Assembly: GCA_963750015.1 (NCBI GenBank)
Contig: CAVVPU010000059.1
Coordinates: forward strand, 1 to 64,000
Reading direction: 5' to 3'
Length of the DNA: 64,000 nt
From: CAVVNC01 sp963750015
GTDB lineage: Bacteria; Desulfobacterota; Syntrophorhabdia; Syntrophorhabdales; WCHB1-27
Shown here: positions 22,585 to 31,348 of the stretch, piece by piece
Position numbering within the stretch: position 1 is the first letter of the stretch
How the letters are laid out: the number at the start of each line of letters is the position of its first letter
Notes under the pieces: model-generated
Databases searched by the model: none
Told to the model about the DNA's origin: nothing
The model's input: only the letters and a program-made list of their open reading frames with translations
Position numbers and translations under genes: made by a program

Positions 22585-24342
22585 ATGAGCCTGGATGAAG
22601 CCGTAGGAGGTCCGGTCAAGGGGCTTGAAGAAAGGTTCGGTAAGGGTTCGGTCCTCGAACAATCGACGACTGACCGGATACCGACTGTCTGGGTGCCGCG
22701 CGAACTGGTCCGGGAAGTCCTTCGCTATCTAAAGGAAGACATGAATGAACCTTATCGGACCCTCTACGATCTCACCGCAATAGACGAGCGGGTTCGCCGG
22801 GATAGGACCGGACAGCCACACAGCGATTTTACCGTCATATACCACCTTCTCTCGTATGGTCGCAACGCAGACATTCGAATAAAAATCGGCCTTTCCTCCG
22901 ACGACGCGGTCGCGCCCAGCATAGTGAAGGTCTGGCCTTCTGCAAACTGGTATGAGAGGGAAGCGTGGGACATGTTCGGAATCGTCTTTGAAGGCCACCC
23001 CAACCTGAGGCGCATCCTGCTTCCGCCGTGGTGGGAGGGCCATGCGCTCAGAAAGGAACACCCCGCGAGGGCCACTGAAATGGGTCTCTTCACACTGTCC
23101 GATGCCGAAGAAGAGAGGGAGCAGGCCACCCTCGCTATCGACCCCGACCAGTTTGCGGGCAAGAAGGCTCGGGGCGACACGGACTTCATGTATCTCAACC
23201 TCGGTCCCCACCACCCGGGTACCCACGGCATATTTCGAGTGCGCCTGGAAATGGACGGAGAGGAGATCCTCGATGCTTCGGCAGACATCGGCTACCATCA
23301 CAGGGGGGCCGAAAAGATGGGAGAACGCCAGTCGTGGCACACCTATATACCTTACACCGACCGTGTCGACTATCTGGCGGGAGTGCTCAACGAATTCCCT
23401 TACGTGATGGCCGTGGAAAGGCTGGCAGGCATCGAGGTCCCGGATAGGGCCAAGGTGATTCGAGTGATGATGGCAGAGCTTTTTCGTATCGCGAGCCATC
23501 TCGTCTGGTACGGCACGTTCGCTCAAGACCTCGGGGCCCTTTCACCGGTGTTTTATACCTTTTATGACCGGGAGAAAATATTCGAGATTATAGAGGCGAT
23601 ATCGGGCTCCAGGATGCACCCTATTTGGTTCCGCATCGGAGGCGTTGCCGCGGACCTGCCTAAGGGATGGGAAGAACCGGTCAAAAGTTTTCTTGATTAC
23701 ATGCCCCGCCGCCTCAAAGAATACGATTCCATCGTCATGAAGAACCGTATCCTCAAGGCCCGGACTAAAGGCGTGGGGGCTTTTACCCTGGACCAGGCGG
23801 TGGAATGGGGATGGACCGGTCCCAACCTAAGGGCCTGCGGCTTCGAATGGGACTTCAGAAAGAAGAGGCCTTATTCGGGCTATGAGCATTTCGATTTCGA
23901 TATACCGACAACGGACCACGGCGACTGTTACGACCGGGCAGTCATCCACGTGGAGGAAATAAGACAGAGCCTGCGAATCGTCGAACAGTGCCTCAAGAAC
24001 ATGCCCGGCGGACCCTACAAAGCGAGCCATCCGCTGGCGACGCCGGCCATCAAAGAAAAGACCACCACAGACATAGAGACCCTGATCACCCATTTCCTTG
24101 GAGTAAGCTGGGGACCGGTCATCCCTCCGGGAGAGGCAGCAGTGGGTATTGAGTCGGCGAAGGGTAACAACACCTATTATCTCGTGAGCGACGGCAACAC
24201 CACGTCGTATCGGACGAGAATACGGACACCATCCTTTGCCCATCTTCAGACGGTTCCCCTTCTTGCTCGCGGCGGAATGATATCGGATTTGATCGCGATC
24301 CTTGGGAGCCTCGATTTCGTTATGGGAGATTGCGACAGATGA
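22585..24342 (+). CDS. nuoCD: NADH-quinone oxidoreductase fused subunit C/D
   Basis: 585 residues. Residues 1 to about 190 are NuoC (VKVWPSANWYEREAWDMFGI, FEGHPNLRRILLP, HPARA). The rest is NuoD (LNLGPHHPGTHGIFRVRLEM, DIGYHHRGAEKMGE, DRVDYLAGVLNE), ending MGDCDR. The C-D fusion is the enterobacterial-type arrangement. The immediate upstream sequence has no Shine-Dalgarno, whereas a 13-codon frame with AAGGAA ends in an ATGA overlap with this start, so translation may be coupled to it. Confidence 0.96.
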   Translation: MSLDEAVGGPVKGLEERFGKGSVLEQSTTDRIPTVWVPRELVREVLRYLKEDMNEPYRTLYDLTAIDERVRRDRTGQPHSDFTVIYHLLSYGRNADIRIKIGLSSDDAVAPSIVKVWPSANWYEREAWDMFGIVFEGHPNLRRILLPPWWEGHALRKEHPARATEMGLFTLSDAEEEREQATLAIDPDQFAGKKARGDTDFMYLNLGPHHPGTHGIFRVRLEMDGEEILDASADIGYHHRGAEKMGERQSWHTYIPYTDRVDYLAGVLNEFPYVMAVERLAGIEVPDRAKVIRVMMAELFRIASHLVWYGTFAQDLGALSPVFYTFYDREKIFEIIEAISGSRMHPIWFRIGGVAADLPKGWEEPVKSFLDYMPRRLKEYDSIVMKNRILKARTKGVGAFTLDQAVEWGWTGPNLRACGFEWDFRKKRPYSGYEHFDFDIPTTDHGDCYDRAVIHVEEIRQSLRIVEQCLKNMPGGPYKASHPLATPAIKEKTTTDIETLITHFLGVSWGPVIPPGEAAVGIESAKGNNTYYLVSDGNTTSYRTRIRTPSFAHLQTVPLLARGGMISDLIAILGSLDFVMGDCDR

Positions 24343-24419
24343 CCGGGAAAGCCGCAAATATGAATCAAACCAGGCGCCTAAGGAACGACAATGGGAGGCA
24401 GCTCTCTTTGGAGTGACAC

Positions 24420-24884
24420 GTGTTGACCGATAGCGAACGTAAGGAGATCGTAGAAGAATTAAGTCATTATCCTCAAGCACGGGCAGGCTGCGTCGATGCT
24501 CTGAAGGTAATCCAACGGCATAGGGGGTGGGTTCCTGACGAGGAGATCGGTGATGTGGCGGCCATGCTCGAGATGAGCGAAGCCGAGCTTGACGCCGTCG
24601 CCACCTTCTACCCTTTCATATTCCGGAAACCGGTCGGCAGACACATTATCTCGGTCTGTGACAGTCTGTCCTGCTGGCTCATGGGATACGAGGCAATACT
24701 ACAGGCGCTCACACAACGCCTCGACGTTACCTGGGGAGGCACGACGAAGGACGGCCGGTTTACGCTCCTTCCCGTTGCCTGCTTAGGGCAATGTGACCAG
24801 GCGCCCGCCATTATGATAGACAAGGAAGTTTACGGTAACCTGAGACCGGAAATGATCGAACTAATTCTCGAACGTTATGCGTGA
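24420..24884 (+). CDS. nuoE: NADH-quinone oxidoreductase subunit E
   Basis: 154 residues of the thioredoxin-like [2Fe-2S] family. The cluster ligands are visible as CDSLSC (C-x4-C) and CLGQC (C-x3-C). The start is GTG at 24420 with GGAG 6 nt upstream. Together with NuoF and NuoG it forms the NADH dehydrogenase module. A 25-codon frame overlapping the nuoCD stop occupies most of the 77-nt gap before it. Confidence 0.95.
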   Translation: MLTDSERKEIVEELSHYPQARAGCVDALKVIQRHRGWVPDEEIGDVAAMLEMSEAELDAVATFYPFIFRKPVGRHIISVCDSLSCWLMGYEAILQALTQRLDVTWGGTTKDGRFTLLPVACLGQCDQAPAIMIDKEVYGNLRPEMIELILERYA

Positions 24885-26197
24885 GGCCATGGACAAGAAA
24901 GAAACGGAAAGGCCTCTAACTTGGATGATGAAAGACGACGGTTCCGCGGTAGGAATGAAGGAATACGAGGCCCATGGAGGTTATCGCGCGTTAAAGCGGG
25001 CCCTCAGGGAAATGACGCCCCGTGAAGTCCAGGAAGAGGTCAAGGCAGCAAATCTCAGGGGGCGGGGAGGAGCGGGCTTCCCGACAGGCATGAAGTGGAG
25101 CTTCGTACCCATGGGGGATGGAGCACCTCATCCCAAGTATCTCGTGTCAAACTCGGATGAGATGGAGCCGGGCGCTTTCAAAGACCGCATATTGATGGAA
25201 CGGAATCCTCATCAGTTGATCGAGGGCATGATCATCGCCGGCTACGCCATAGAAGCAGACATCGCGTATATCTTCCTGCGCTGGGAGTATCAAAGATCGG
25301 CTGAGGTCCTCGGCACGGCACTAAGGGAGGCCTACGGGGCAGGGTATCTGGGCACGGGCATTGCGGGCAGTAAGTTCGGCCTTGAGATACGTCTCCACGC
25401 GAGCGCCGGACGATACATATGTGGGGAAGAGACGGCGCTGCTCAATGCCCTCGAAGGGAGGCGGGCCGTACCAAGGGCAAAGCCTCCCTTTCCTCAATCG
25501 AAGGGGCTGTGGGGCCAGCCAACCGTCGTCAATAACGTGGAAACCTTATCCAACGTGCCCCATATCATCGCTAATGGCCCTGAATGGTTCAGGGGTCTGA
25601 GCCGAACAAACGATGCCGGCACCAAGATATACGGAGTGAGCGGGCGCGTTGTGAGACCCGGATTCGTGGAGCTTCCAATGGGGACCCCTCTAAGAGAAAT
25701 TCTGGAGGAGCACGCAGGGGGCATGAGGGAGGGTTTTACGGCGCGCGCCGTTATCCCGGGCGGAGGCTCGACAGAATTCGTCCTCCCTGAGCCTCTTCGA
25801 CACGCCAATGGACTTCGACTCTATGGAGAAGAAGGCAGGGAGCCGTCTGGGCACGGGCACGATGGTGGTCCTCGACGACCGCACCTGTCCCATAGGCCTC
25901 GTCCATAACCTGGAGAAGTTCTTTTCCCGCGAATCATGTGGATGGTGCACCCCTTGCCGGGATGGGCTGCCGTGGATCACGAATATATTGGGCGAGTTAG
26001 AAGAGGGCAGGGGACGGCCGGAAGATCTCGAAGTGCTTGAGGAACACACCTGGCTCCTTAAGATGCATCACACTTATTGCGCCCTGGCGCCTGGAGCCAT
26101 CGAGCCTCTCCAGAGCGCCCTCAAGTTTTTCAGTCAGGACTTCGAGAGGCACATAAAGGAGCACAGGTGCCCCTATAAAGGGGCCGCGGCTGCCTGA
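24877..26197 (+). pseudogene. nuoF: NADH-quinone oxidoreductase subunit F, +1 frameshift
   Basis: Two frames together give a complete NuoF of about 439 residues. The first (to about 25795) has the NADH/FMN-binding core GRGGAGFPTGMKWSF, SNSDEMEPGAFKDR and GRYICGEETALLNALEG. The second resumes at DTPMDFDSMEKKAGSRLGTG and contains the N3 cluster ligands ESCGWCTPCRDG and a distant HTYCALAPGA. Removing one T at 25796-25797 restores E-P-L-D-T-P-M-D-F-D. The catalytic subunit is essential to the NADH-oxidising module, so read error or very recent damage is likelier than long-standing loss. The ATG at 24877 overlaps nuoE by 8 nt; 24889 is an alternative. Confidence 0.88.
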
Positions 26198-26203
26198 ATT
26201 ACT

Positions 26204-28921
26204 ATGTCAGTGATCTATATAGACAAGAAACCCTATGAAGCAAAAGAGGGTGAAAACCTCTTAAAGGTATGCCTCGGCCTCGGCTTCGACCTGCCTTACT
26301 TTTGCTGGCACCCAGCCCTGCACTCGGTTGGCTCCTGCAGGCAGTGCGCCGTCAAACAGTTCAAGGACGAACACGACGAGAAGGGAAGTATAGTCATGTC
26401 GTGTATGACTCAGGTTCAGGACGGCATGTATATCTCCATAAACGATCCCGAGGCGCGGAAGTTCAGGTCGAGCGTGATCGAGTGGCTCATGACAAACCAC
26501 CCTCACGATTGTCCGGTCTGTGACGAGGGAGGGGAATGTCACCTGCAGGACATGACCGTCATGACGGGCCACGCCTATCGCAGGTTCAGGTTCAAGAAGC
26601 GGACACACGTCAATCAGGACCTCGGCCCCTTCCTGACTCACGAAATGAACCGGTGCATAGCCTGTTATCGCTGTACGAGGTTCTATAACGACTATGCTCG
26701 CGGACGTGATTTCGGGGTCTTCGCCTGCCATAATGACGTCTATTTCGGAAGGGCAGAGAGCGGGACCCTCGAGAGCGAGTTTGGGGGCAATCTTGTCGAG
26801 ATTTGCCCGACCGGGGTCTTCACGGACAAGACGCTCGCCCGTCACTACACCAGAAAATGGGATCTCCGGACAGCTCCCTCAATCTGCGTGCATTGCAGCC
26901 TGGGGTGCAACACCATCCCGGCTGAGCGGAACGGCACGCTCAGGAGAATCCGGAATCGGTACAATGGCGAAGTCAACGGCTATTTTCTTTGCGACAGGGG
27001 CCGTTACGGTTACGAATTCGTCAATAGCGACAGAAGGATCAGAGAGCCGAACCTCAGGGCCAACGGGCGTACAACCCTTCGGCCCGTGAACAGCAAAGAT
27101 GCAATAGAGCATGGGGCAGTCTTGTTGGGAGCGGGGTCCGGTCTAATTGGCATAGGCTCCCCCCGAGCCTCTCTCGAAGCAAATTACGCTCTCAGGACAT
27201 TGGTCGGAAAAGACAGGTTCTTTGCCGGCGTGTCTGAACGAGAGCACCTTCTGACGACGATTGCGGTCGACCTCCTGAAACGAGGCCCCGCCCGACTGCC
27301 TTCCCTGGCAGAGGTGACCGAATGCGACGCGGTCTTTCTATTGGGAGAGGATATCCCCAACACTGCGCCCCTTCTTTCCCTCAACGTGCTTCAAGCCCTT
27401 CGGAACCAGCCAATGGAAGCCGCTCTAAACGCCAAAATTCCTTATTGGGACGATAAGGCGACGCGCGTCGCAACAGGGGATAGAAAAGGACCGTTATTCG
27501 TTGCCACTACAGGCAGGACCCGCCTCGACCAACACGCAACGGCCGTGCTTCGGGGGGCACCTTCAAACCTTGCAAGAACTGCCTTTGCCGTAGCCCACGC
27601 CATAGATAAACAGGCTCCATCGGTGGAAGGTCTCACGAAGACCGCAGCCTCATTCTGTGAGAAGGCGGCAGAAGCCCTGACACAGGCACGACGGCCCCTC
27701 GTCATTTCGGGTGTGAGCTCTTTCGATGAATCGATGCTCCGGGCCGCAGCCCAGGTTGCGCGGTCCCTCTGCAGCGAGCGTAAGGAGGCGTATCTCTTCC
27801 TCGTGTTGACCGAGTGCAACAGCTTCGGATCGGCACTCATGACGGCAGGAAGTCTGCAAGGTGCCTTCGCGGAGGCCGCGGAGGGAAGGGCAGAGGCCGC
27901 CCTGATCCTGGAGAATGACCTGTACCGTCGGGCGCCGGCCCAGGATGTCGATGACTTTTTCGATGCCCTTCGGGGGGTGGTGGTGGTCGACCACCTGTAT
28001 CATCGGACCGCGCTCAGGGCAGATGTGCTACTGCCTGCCGCCTCCTTTGCAGAGAGCGAAGGCACACTCGTGAATAGCGAAGGTCGGGCCCAGCGATACT
28101 TCCAGGTATTTCCTCCGGCTGCCGGACTGCAAACGAGCTGGCGATGGATCAGAGATATCATGATGGCCCAGGGCAGACAGGAGGCTGAGGGGTGGACTAG
28201 TGTGGATCGACTCCTTGCCTCGATGGGCTCGGCAATAGCAACCCTTAATCCCGGTGTTCATGCGGCTCCGCCGGCCTCATTCAGAATGGCGGGGATGAAG
28301 ATCGCCCGGGAGCACCAGCGCTCTAGCGGCAGAACGGCGATTGACGCGAACAAAACCGTTCACGAACCCAAGCCGATCGAGGATGATGACTCTCCTCTGG
28401 CTTTTACCATGGAAGGGTTTCATGGACTGCCTCCGTCCGAGTTGGTTCCGCGCTTCTGGGCCCCCGGCTGGAATTCCGTCCAAGCCCTCAATAAGTTCCA
28501 GACCGAGGTGGGAGGGGCCCTGCGCGGGGGAGACCCCGGAATCAGGCTCGTCGAACCTCGAAAGGATTCCAGTCCGGAGTACTCCGATGAGATACCCCAA
28601 CCCTTTTCCCGTGAGGAAGACCTATTCCTCGTGGTCCCCTTCTATCACGTCTTCGGTTCCGACGAGCTGAGCATCCTGAGCCCGGGAGTGAAAAGCAGAT
28701 CTCCAGAGCCCTACCTCGCCCTCTCACCAAAGGATATGGGCAAGCTGAATGTGGCCCGGGGAGAGCCGGTGTCGCTCTTCGTCGACGGCCGCTCATACAG
28801 GCTTGCCGCGATACCATCGCCGGCGGGCATAGAAGGAGTGGCTGGCCTCGGGTATGGCCTTCCCCGGTCACCTATGCTCACCTTTCCCGCCTGGGGAAAA
28901 GTCGAAAAGGCCCGGCCATGA
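26204..28921 (+). CDS. nuoG: NADH-quinone oxidoreductase subunit G
   Basis: 905 residues, the enterobacterial-type length. The N-terminal [2Fe-2S] domain (CWHPALHSVGSCRQC and MSCMTQ) is followed by NPHDCPVCDEGGECHLQD and the [4Fe-4S] set CIACYRCTRFYNDYARGRD. Next comes CVHCSLGCNTIPAERNG, leading into a molybdopterin oxidoreductase-like domain. It relays electrons from NuoE/F towards NuoI. It begins 6 nt after nuoF and overlaps nuoH by 4 nt. Confidence 0.95.
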   Translation: MSVIYIDKKPYEAKEGENLLKVCLGLGFDLPYFCWHPALHSVGSCRQCAVKQFKDEHDEKGSIVMSCMTQVQDGMYISINDPEARKFRSSVIEWLMTNHPHDCPVCDEGGECHLQDMTVMTGHAYRRFRFKKRTHVNQDLGPFLTHEMNRCIACYRCTRFYNDYARGRDFGVFACHNDVYFGRAESGTLESEFGGNLVEICPTGVFTDKTLARHYTRKWDLRTAPSICVHCSLGCNTIPAERNGTLRRIRNRYNGEVNGYFLCDRGRYGYEFVNSDRRIREPNLRANGRTTLRPVNSKDAIEHGAVLLGAGSGLIGIGSPRASLEANYALRTLVGKDRFFAGVSEREHLLTTIAVDLLKRGPARLPSLAEVTECDAVFLLGEDIPNTAPLLSLNVLQALRNQPMEAALNAKIPYWDDKATRVATGDRKGPLFVATTGRTRLDQHATAVLRGAPSNLARTAFAVAHAIDKQAPSVEGLTKTAASFCEKAAEALTQARRPLVISGVSSFDESMLRAAAQVARSLCSERKEAYLFLVLTECNSFGSALMTAGSLQGAFAEAAEGRAEAALILENDLYRRAPAQDVDDFFDALRGVVVVDHLYHRTALRADVLLPAASFAESEGTLVNSEGRAQRYFQVFPPAAGLQTSWRWIRDIMMAQGRQEAEGWTSVDRLLASMGSAIATLNPGVHAAPPASFRMAGMKIAREHQRSSGRTAIDANKTVHEPKPIEDDDSPLAFTMEGFHGLPPSELVPRFWAPGWNSVQALNKFQTEVGGALRGGDPGIRLVEPRKDSSPEYSDEIPQPFSREEDLFLVVPFYHVFGSDELSILSPGVKSRSPEPYLALSPKDMGKLNVARGEPVSLFVDGRSYRLAAIPSPAGIEGVAGLGYGLPRSPMLTFPAWGKVEKARP

Positions 28922-29880
28922 AGCAGATCGTTTTAACCCTCGTCGTCATAATCTGCGTGCTTTTGGCCATGGTCACCATGGCTGCGGGCCTCATCTGGCT
29001 GGAGAGAAGGCTTCTCGGCCTCTGGCAGGACAGGTACGGGCCCAACAGGGCAGGACCCTTTGGCCTGCTTCAGGTACCTGCGGACATGATCAAGATTTTC
29101 TTTAAACAGGATTGGGTACCGCCTTTCGCCGATAAACCTGTCTTTGTGATCGCTCCGGGGATCATTATCGTTACGGCCCTCATGGCCTTTGCTGTCGTAC
29201 CTTTCGCCGAACGGATAGTAGTGGCTGACCTGAACATCGGCCTTCTCTACTTTTTGGGATTCTCCTCTCTCGGAGTTTACAGTATCGCTCTTTCGGGGTG
29301 GTCATCGGACAATAAATATGCAATGCTCGGCTCTCTCAGAGCCGTAGCCCAGATGTTGAGCTACGAGGTTTTCATGGGAGCCTCTCTGATGGGCGTGGTA
29401 ATGTTGTCCGGGACCTTCAGTCTCAGCGGCATCATCGAGGCCCAGCGGCGGGTCTGGTTCATTATTCCTCAATTCCTCGGATTTGTAACCTTCCTGATAG
29501 CAGGGGTGGCGGAAACCCGTCGTTTACCCTTCGATCTACCCGAAGCGGAGAGTGAGCTGGTCGCCGGATACCATATCGAGTACTCCTCCCTTAAATTCGG
29601 TATGTTCTTTGTCGGGGAATACTTGGGGATCGTGCTGATTTCAGCCTTTATCACCATCCTCTTCCTCGGGGGATGGAGGGGCCCGGTCCTGCCGGGGCTG
29701 GTCTGGTTTTTCATAAAGGCGCTCTTCTTTATCTGCTCCTTTATCCTCTTTCGGGCTACCCTTCCGCGGCCCCGTTATGACCAGCTCATGGCCATGGCCT
29801 GGAAGGCGCTTTTGCCCCTGACCCTGTTAAACCTCGTGGCCACGGCAGCCATAGTGCTGGTCCTGGGGGGTAAGCCGTGA
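28918..29880 (+). CDS. nuoH: NADH-quinone oxidoreductase subunit H
   Basis: 320 residues with eight predicted transmembrane helices. Characteristic cytoplasmic segments are WLERRLLGLWQDRYGPNRAG near residue 30 and RLPFDLPEAESELVAGYHIE (about 200), which line the quinone channel. It overlaps nuoG and nuoI by 4 nt each. Confidence 0.96.
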   Translation: MKQIVLTLVVIICVLLAMVTMAAGLIWLERRLLGLWQDRYGPNRAGPFGLLQVPADMIKIFFKQDWVPPFADKPVFVIAPGIIIVTALMAFAVVPFAERIVVADLNIGLLYFLGFSSLGVYSIALSGWSSDNKYAMLGSLRAVAQMLSYEVFMGASLMGVVMLSGTFSLSGIIEAQRRVWFIIPQFLGFVTFLIAGVAETRRLPFDLPEAESELVAGYHIEYSSLKFGMFFVGEYLGIVLISAFITILFLGGWRGPVLPGLVWFFIKALFFICSFILFRATLPRPRYDQLMAMAWKALLPLTLLNLVATAAIVLVLGGKP

Positions 29881-30390
29881 GTATCCTTGTCGCCCTATGG
29901 AGGGTATTTCTCCATGCCTTCGCTCCACGAAGGACCGTGCTCTACCCTGAGGAACGGCCGACCCTGCCGGCCAGGTGGAGGGGGCGAATCATCCTTTCCC
30001 GGGATCCGGACGGAAAGGAGAGGTGCGTGGCCTGCTATCTTTGCGCGGCGGCTTGTCCTGTAGACTGCATTTCCCTTCAGGCAACGAAGGACGAGGACGG
30101 CCGGAGGTATCCGGAATTCTTTCGTATCAATTTCTCCAGATGCATTTTCTGCGGCTTTTGCGAAGAGGCCTGTCCGACCTATGCGATTCAGCTCACGCCC
30201 GACTTCGAAATGGGGGAATGGAAGCGGGAGAGTCTCGTGTACGAAAAGGAGGGATCTGCTCATAAGCGGCCCTGGAAAATACCCGGACTACAATTTTTAT
30301 CGGGTGTCGGGTGTGGCAACAGAGGGGAAGGGCAGAGGAGAAGGAGCGGAGGAAACGAGGCCCGTGGATGTAAAAGGACTCGTACCATGA
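29877..30390 (+). pseudogene. nuoI: NADH-quinone oxidoreductase subunit I, +1 frameshift
   Basis: A complete NuoI of about 170 residues is split over two frames. The first carries both [4Fe-4S] motifs, CVACYLCAAACP and CIFCGFCEEACP (clusters N6a and N6b), to LVYEKE. The second carries the family C-terminus DLLISGPGKYPDYNFYRVSG and ends PVDVKGLVP before a TGA at 30388-30390. Removing one G from the GGG at 30251-30253 joins them. Both cluster motifs lie before the lesion, but the unrepaired frame appends about 85 unrelated residues. The start is GTG overlapping nuoH. Confidence 0.87.
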
Positions 30391-30515
30391 GTCAAGATCG
30401 GGAAAGGCTGAAGCGGGTGCCCCTGTGTTCTTTTCCCGTGAAAGGGGGTCTCCGAAGAACAGGAGTAATCGCGGACGGCCTCTGCAAAAGCCGGCTCGGC
30501 TGGAGGAACCGATGA
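30387..30515 (+). CDS. Possible 42-residue small protein between nuoI and nuoJ
   Basis: An ATG overlapping the nuoI stop (ATGA) opens a 42-codon frame that ends in a TGA overlapping the nuoJ start (ATGA). AAAGGA lies 8 nt before the ATG. The product, beginning MSQDRERLKRVPLCSFPVKG, is basic, has no membrane segment and is not recognised. It could equally be chance in a 121-nt gap. Treat it as a candidate only. Confidence 0.3.
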   Translation: MSQDRERLKRVPLCSFPVKGGLRRTGVIADGLCKSRLGWRNR

Positions 30516-31039
30516 CCATTGCCTTCTACATCACCGCCTCCGTCGCCATTGTCGCCACCTTTCTCGCCGTTTCCCGACGGAATGCTGTCCATGCACTGCT
30601 TTACCTTGTGGTCTCTCTGCTCTCAACGGCGCTTATTTTCCTTCTCCTGGGAGCCCCTTTCGTGGCCGCCCTCGAGGTGATCATTTACGTCGGCGCCATA
30701 ATGGTGCTTTTCGTGTTCGTGGTGATGATGCTGAATATGGGTCCCAAAACCGGCGAGGCACAGCGCCTTTGGCTGGCTCCTTCGACGTGGCTCGGACCTG
30801 CTGCACTCGTCGCGGTCCTGATGGCAGAGCTCCTTTACGTCTCTCAGGCGGGCCCTCCCCTGAAAGGCTACGTTCAGCAAATTGCGCCCAAGGAGGTCGC
30901 CATAAGCCTTCTCGGCCCCTATCTACTCGGAGTGGAACTTGCCTCTCTGCTCCTCCTCTCGGCCCTGATAGGAGCCTATCATCTTGCATACCATCTCGGC
31001 GGCAAAGAGGCATTAGAGAAAAAAGGAGCTACGCCATGA
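30512..31039 (+). CDS. nuoJ: NADH-quinone oxidoreductase subunit J
   Basis: 175 residues with five predicted transmembrane helices. AVHALLYLVVSLLSTALIF and ALEVIIYVGAIMVLFVFVVM are the conserved second and third helices, the latter with the pi-bulge region of the family. The ATG at 30512 follows TGGAGG at good distance; the longer open frame upstream is not coding. It overlaps nuoK by 4 nt. Confidence 0.94.
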   Translation: MTIAFYITASVAIVATFLAVSRRNAVHALLYLVVSLLSTALIFLLLGAPFVAALEVIIYVGAIMVLFVFVVMMLNMGPKTGEAQRLWLAPSTWLGPAALVAVLMAELLYVSQAGPPLKGYVQQIAPKEVAISLLGPYLLGVELASLLLLSALIGAYHLAYHLGGKEALEKKGATP

Positions 31040-31347
31040 CCTTCCCGATACCCCTAGGACAGGCCATGATGGTGGCCGCTATCCTTTTCTGTATCGGCCT
31101 TGCGGGCGTGATTGTGCGGCGGGACGCCATCTTCGTCCTTCTCTCCTTGGAGGTCATGCTCAACGCAGCAGGACTTGCCTTCGTAGTAGCCGGTGCCCGC
31201 TGGCATCAGACGGACGGACAGGTGATGTTTCTTTTTATCCTGGCTGTGGCCGCCGCTGAAGTCTCAATCGGCCTTGCCCTCGTTCTCTGGCTTTACCACT
31301 GGAACAAGACGGTCGATATAGACCGGGCTAGTTCCATGAGGGGCTGA
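31036..31347 (+). CDS. nuoK: NADH-quinone oxidoreductase subunit K
   Basis: 103 residues with three transmembrane helices, a homologue of Mrp antiporter subunit MnhC. The buried acidic residues expected in helices 2 and 3 are present (LLSLEVMLNAAGLAFV and LAVAAAEVSIGLALVL). AAAAGGAG precedes the ATG at 31036. Confidence 0.95.
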   Translation: MTFPIPLGQAMMVAAILFCIGLAGVIVRRDAIFVLLSLEVMLNAAGLAFVVAGARWHQTDGQVMFLFILAVAAAEVSIGLALVLWLYHWNKTVDIDRASSMRG

Positions 31348-31348
31348 C

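Noticed and set aside
29877..30515. A single 212-residue NuoI with an unusual basic C-terminus
   Set aside because: The family C-terminus is present in the adjacent frame; the long tail is an artefact of the frame change plus the downstream spacer.
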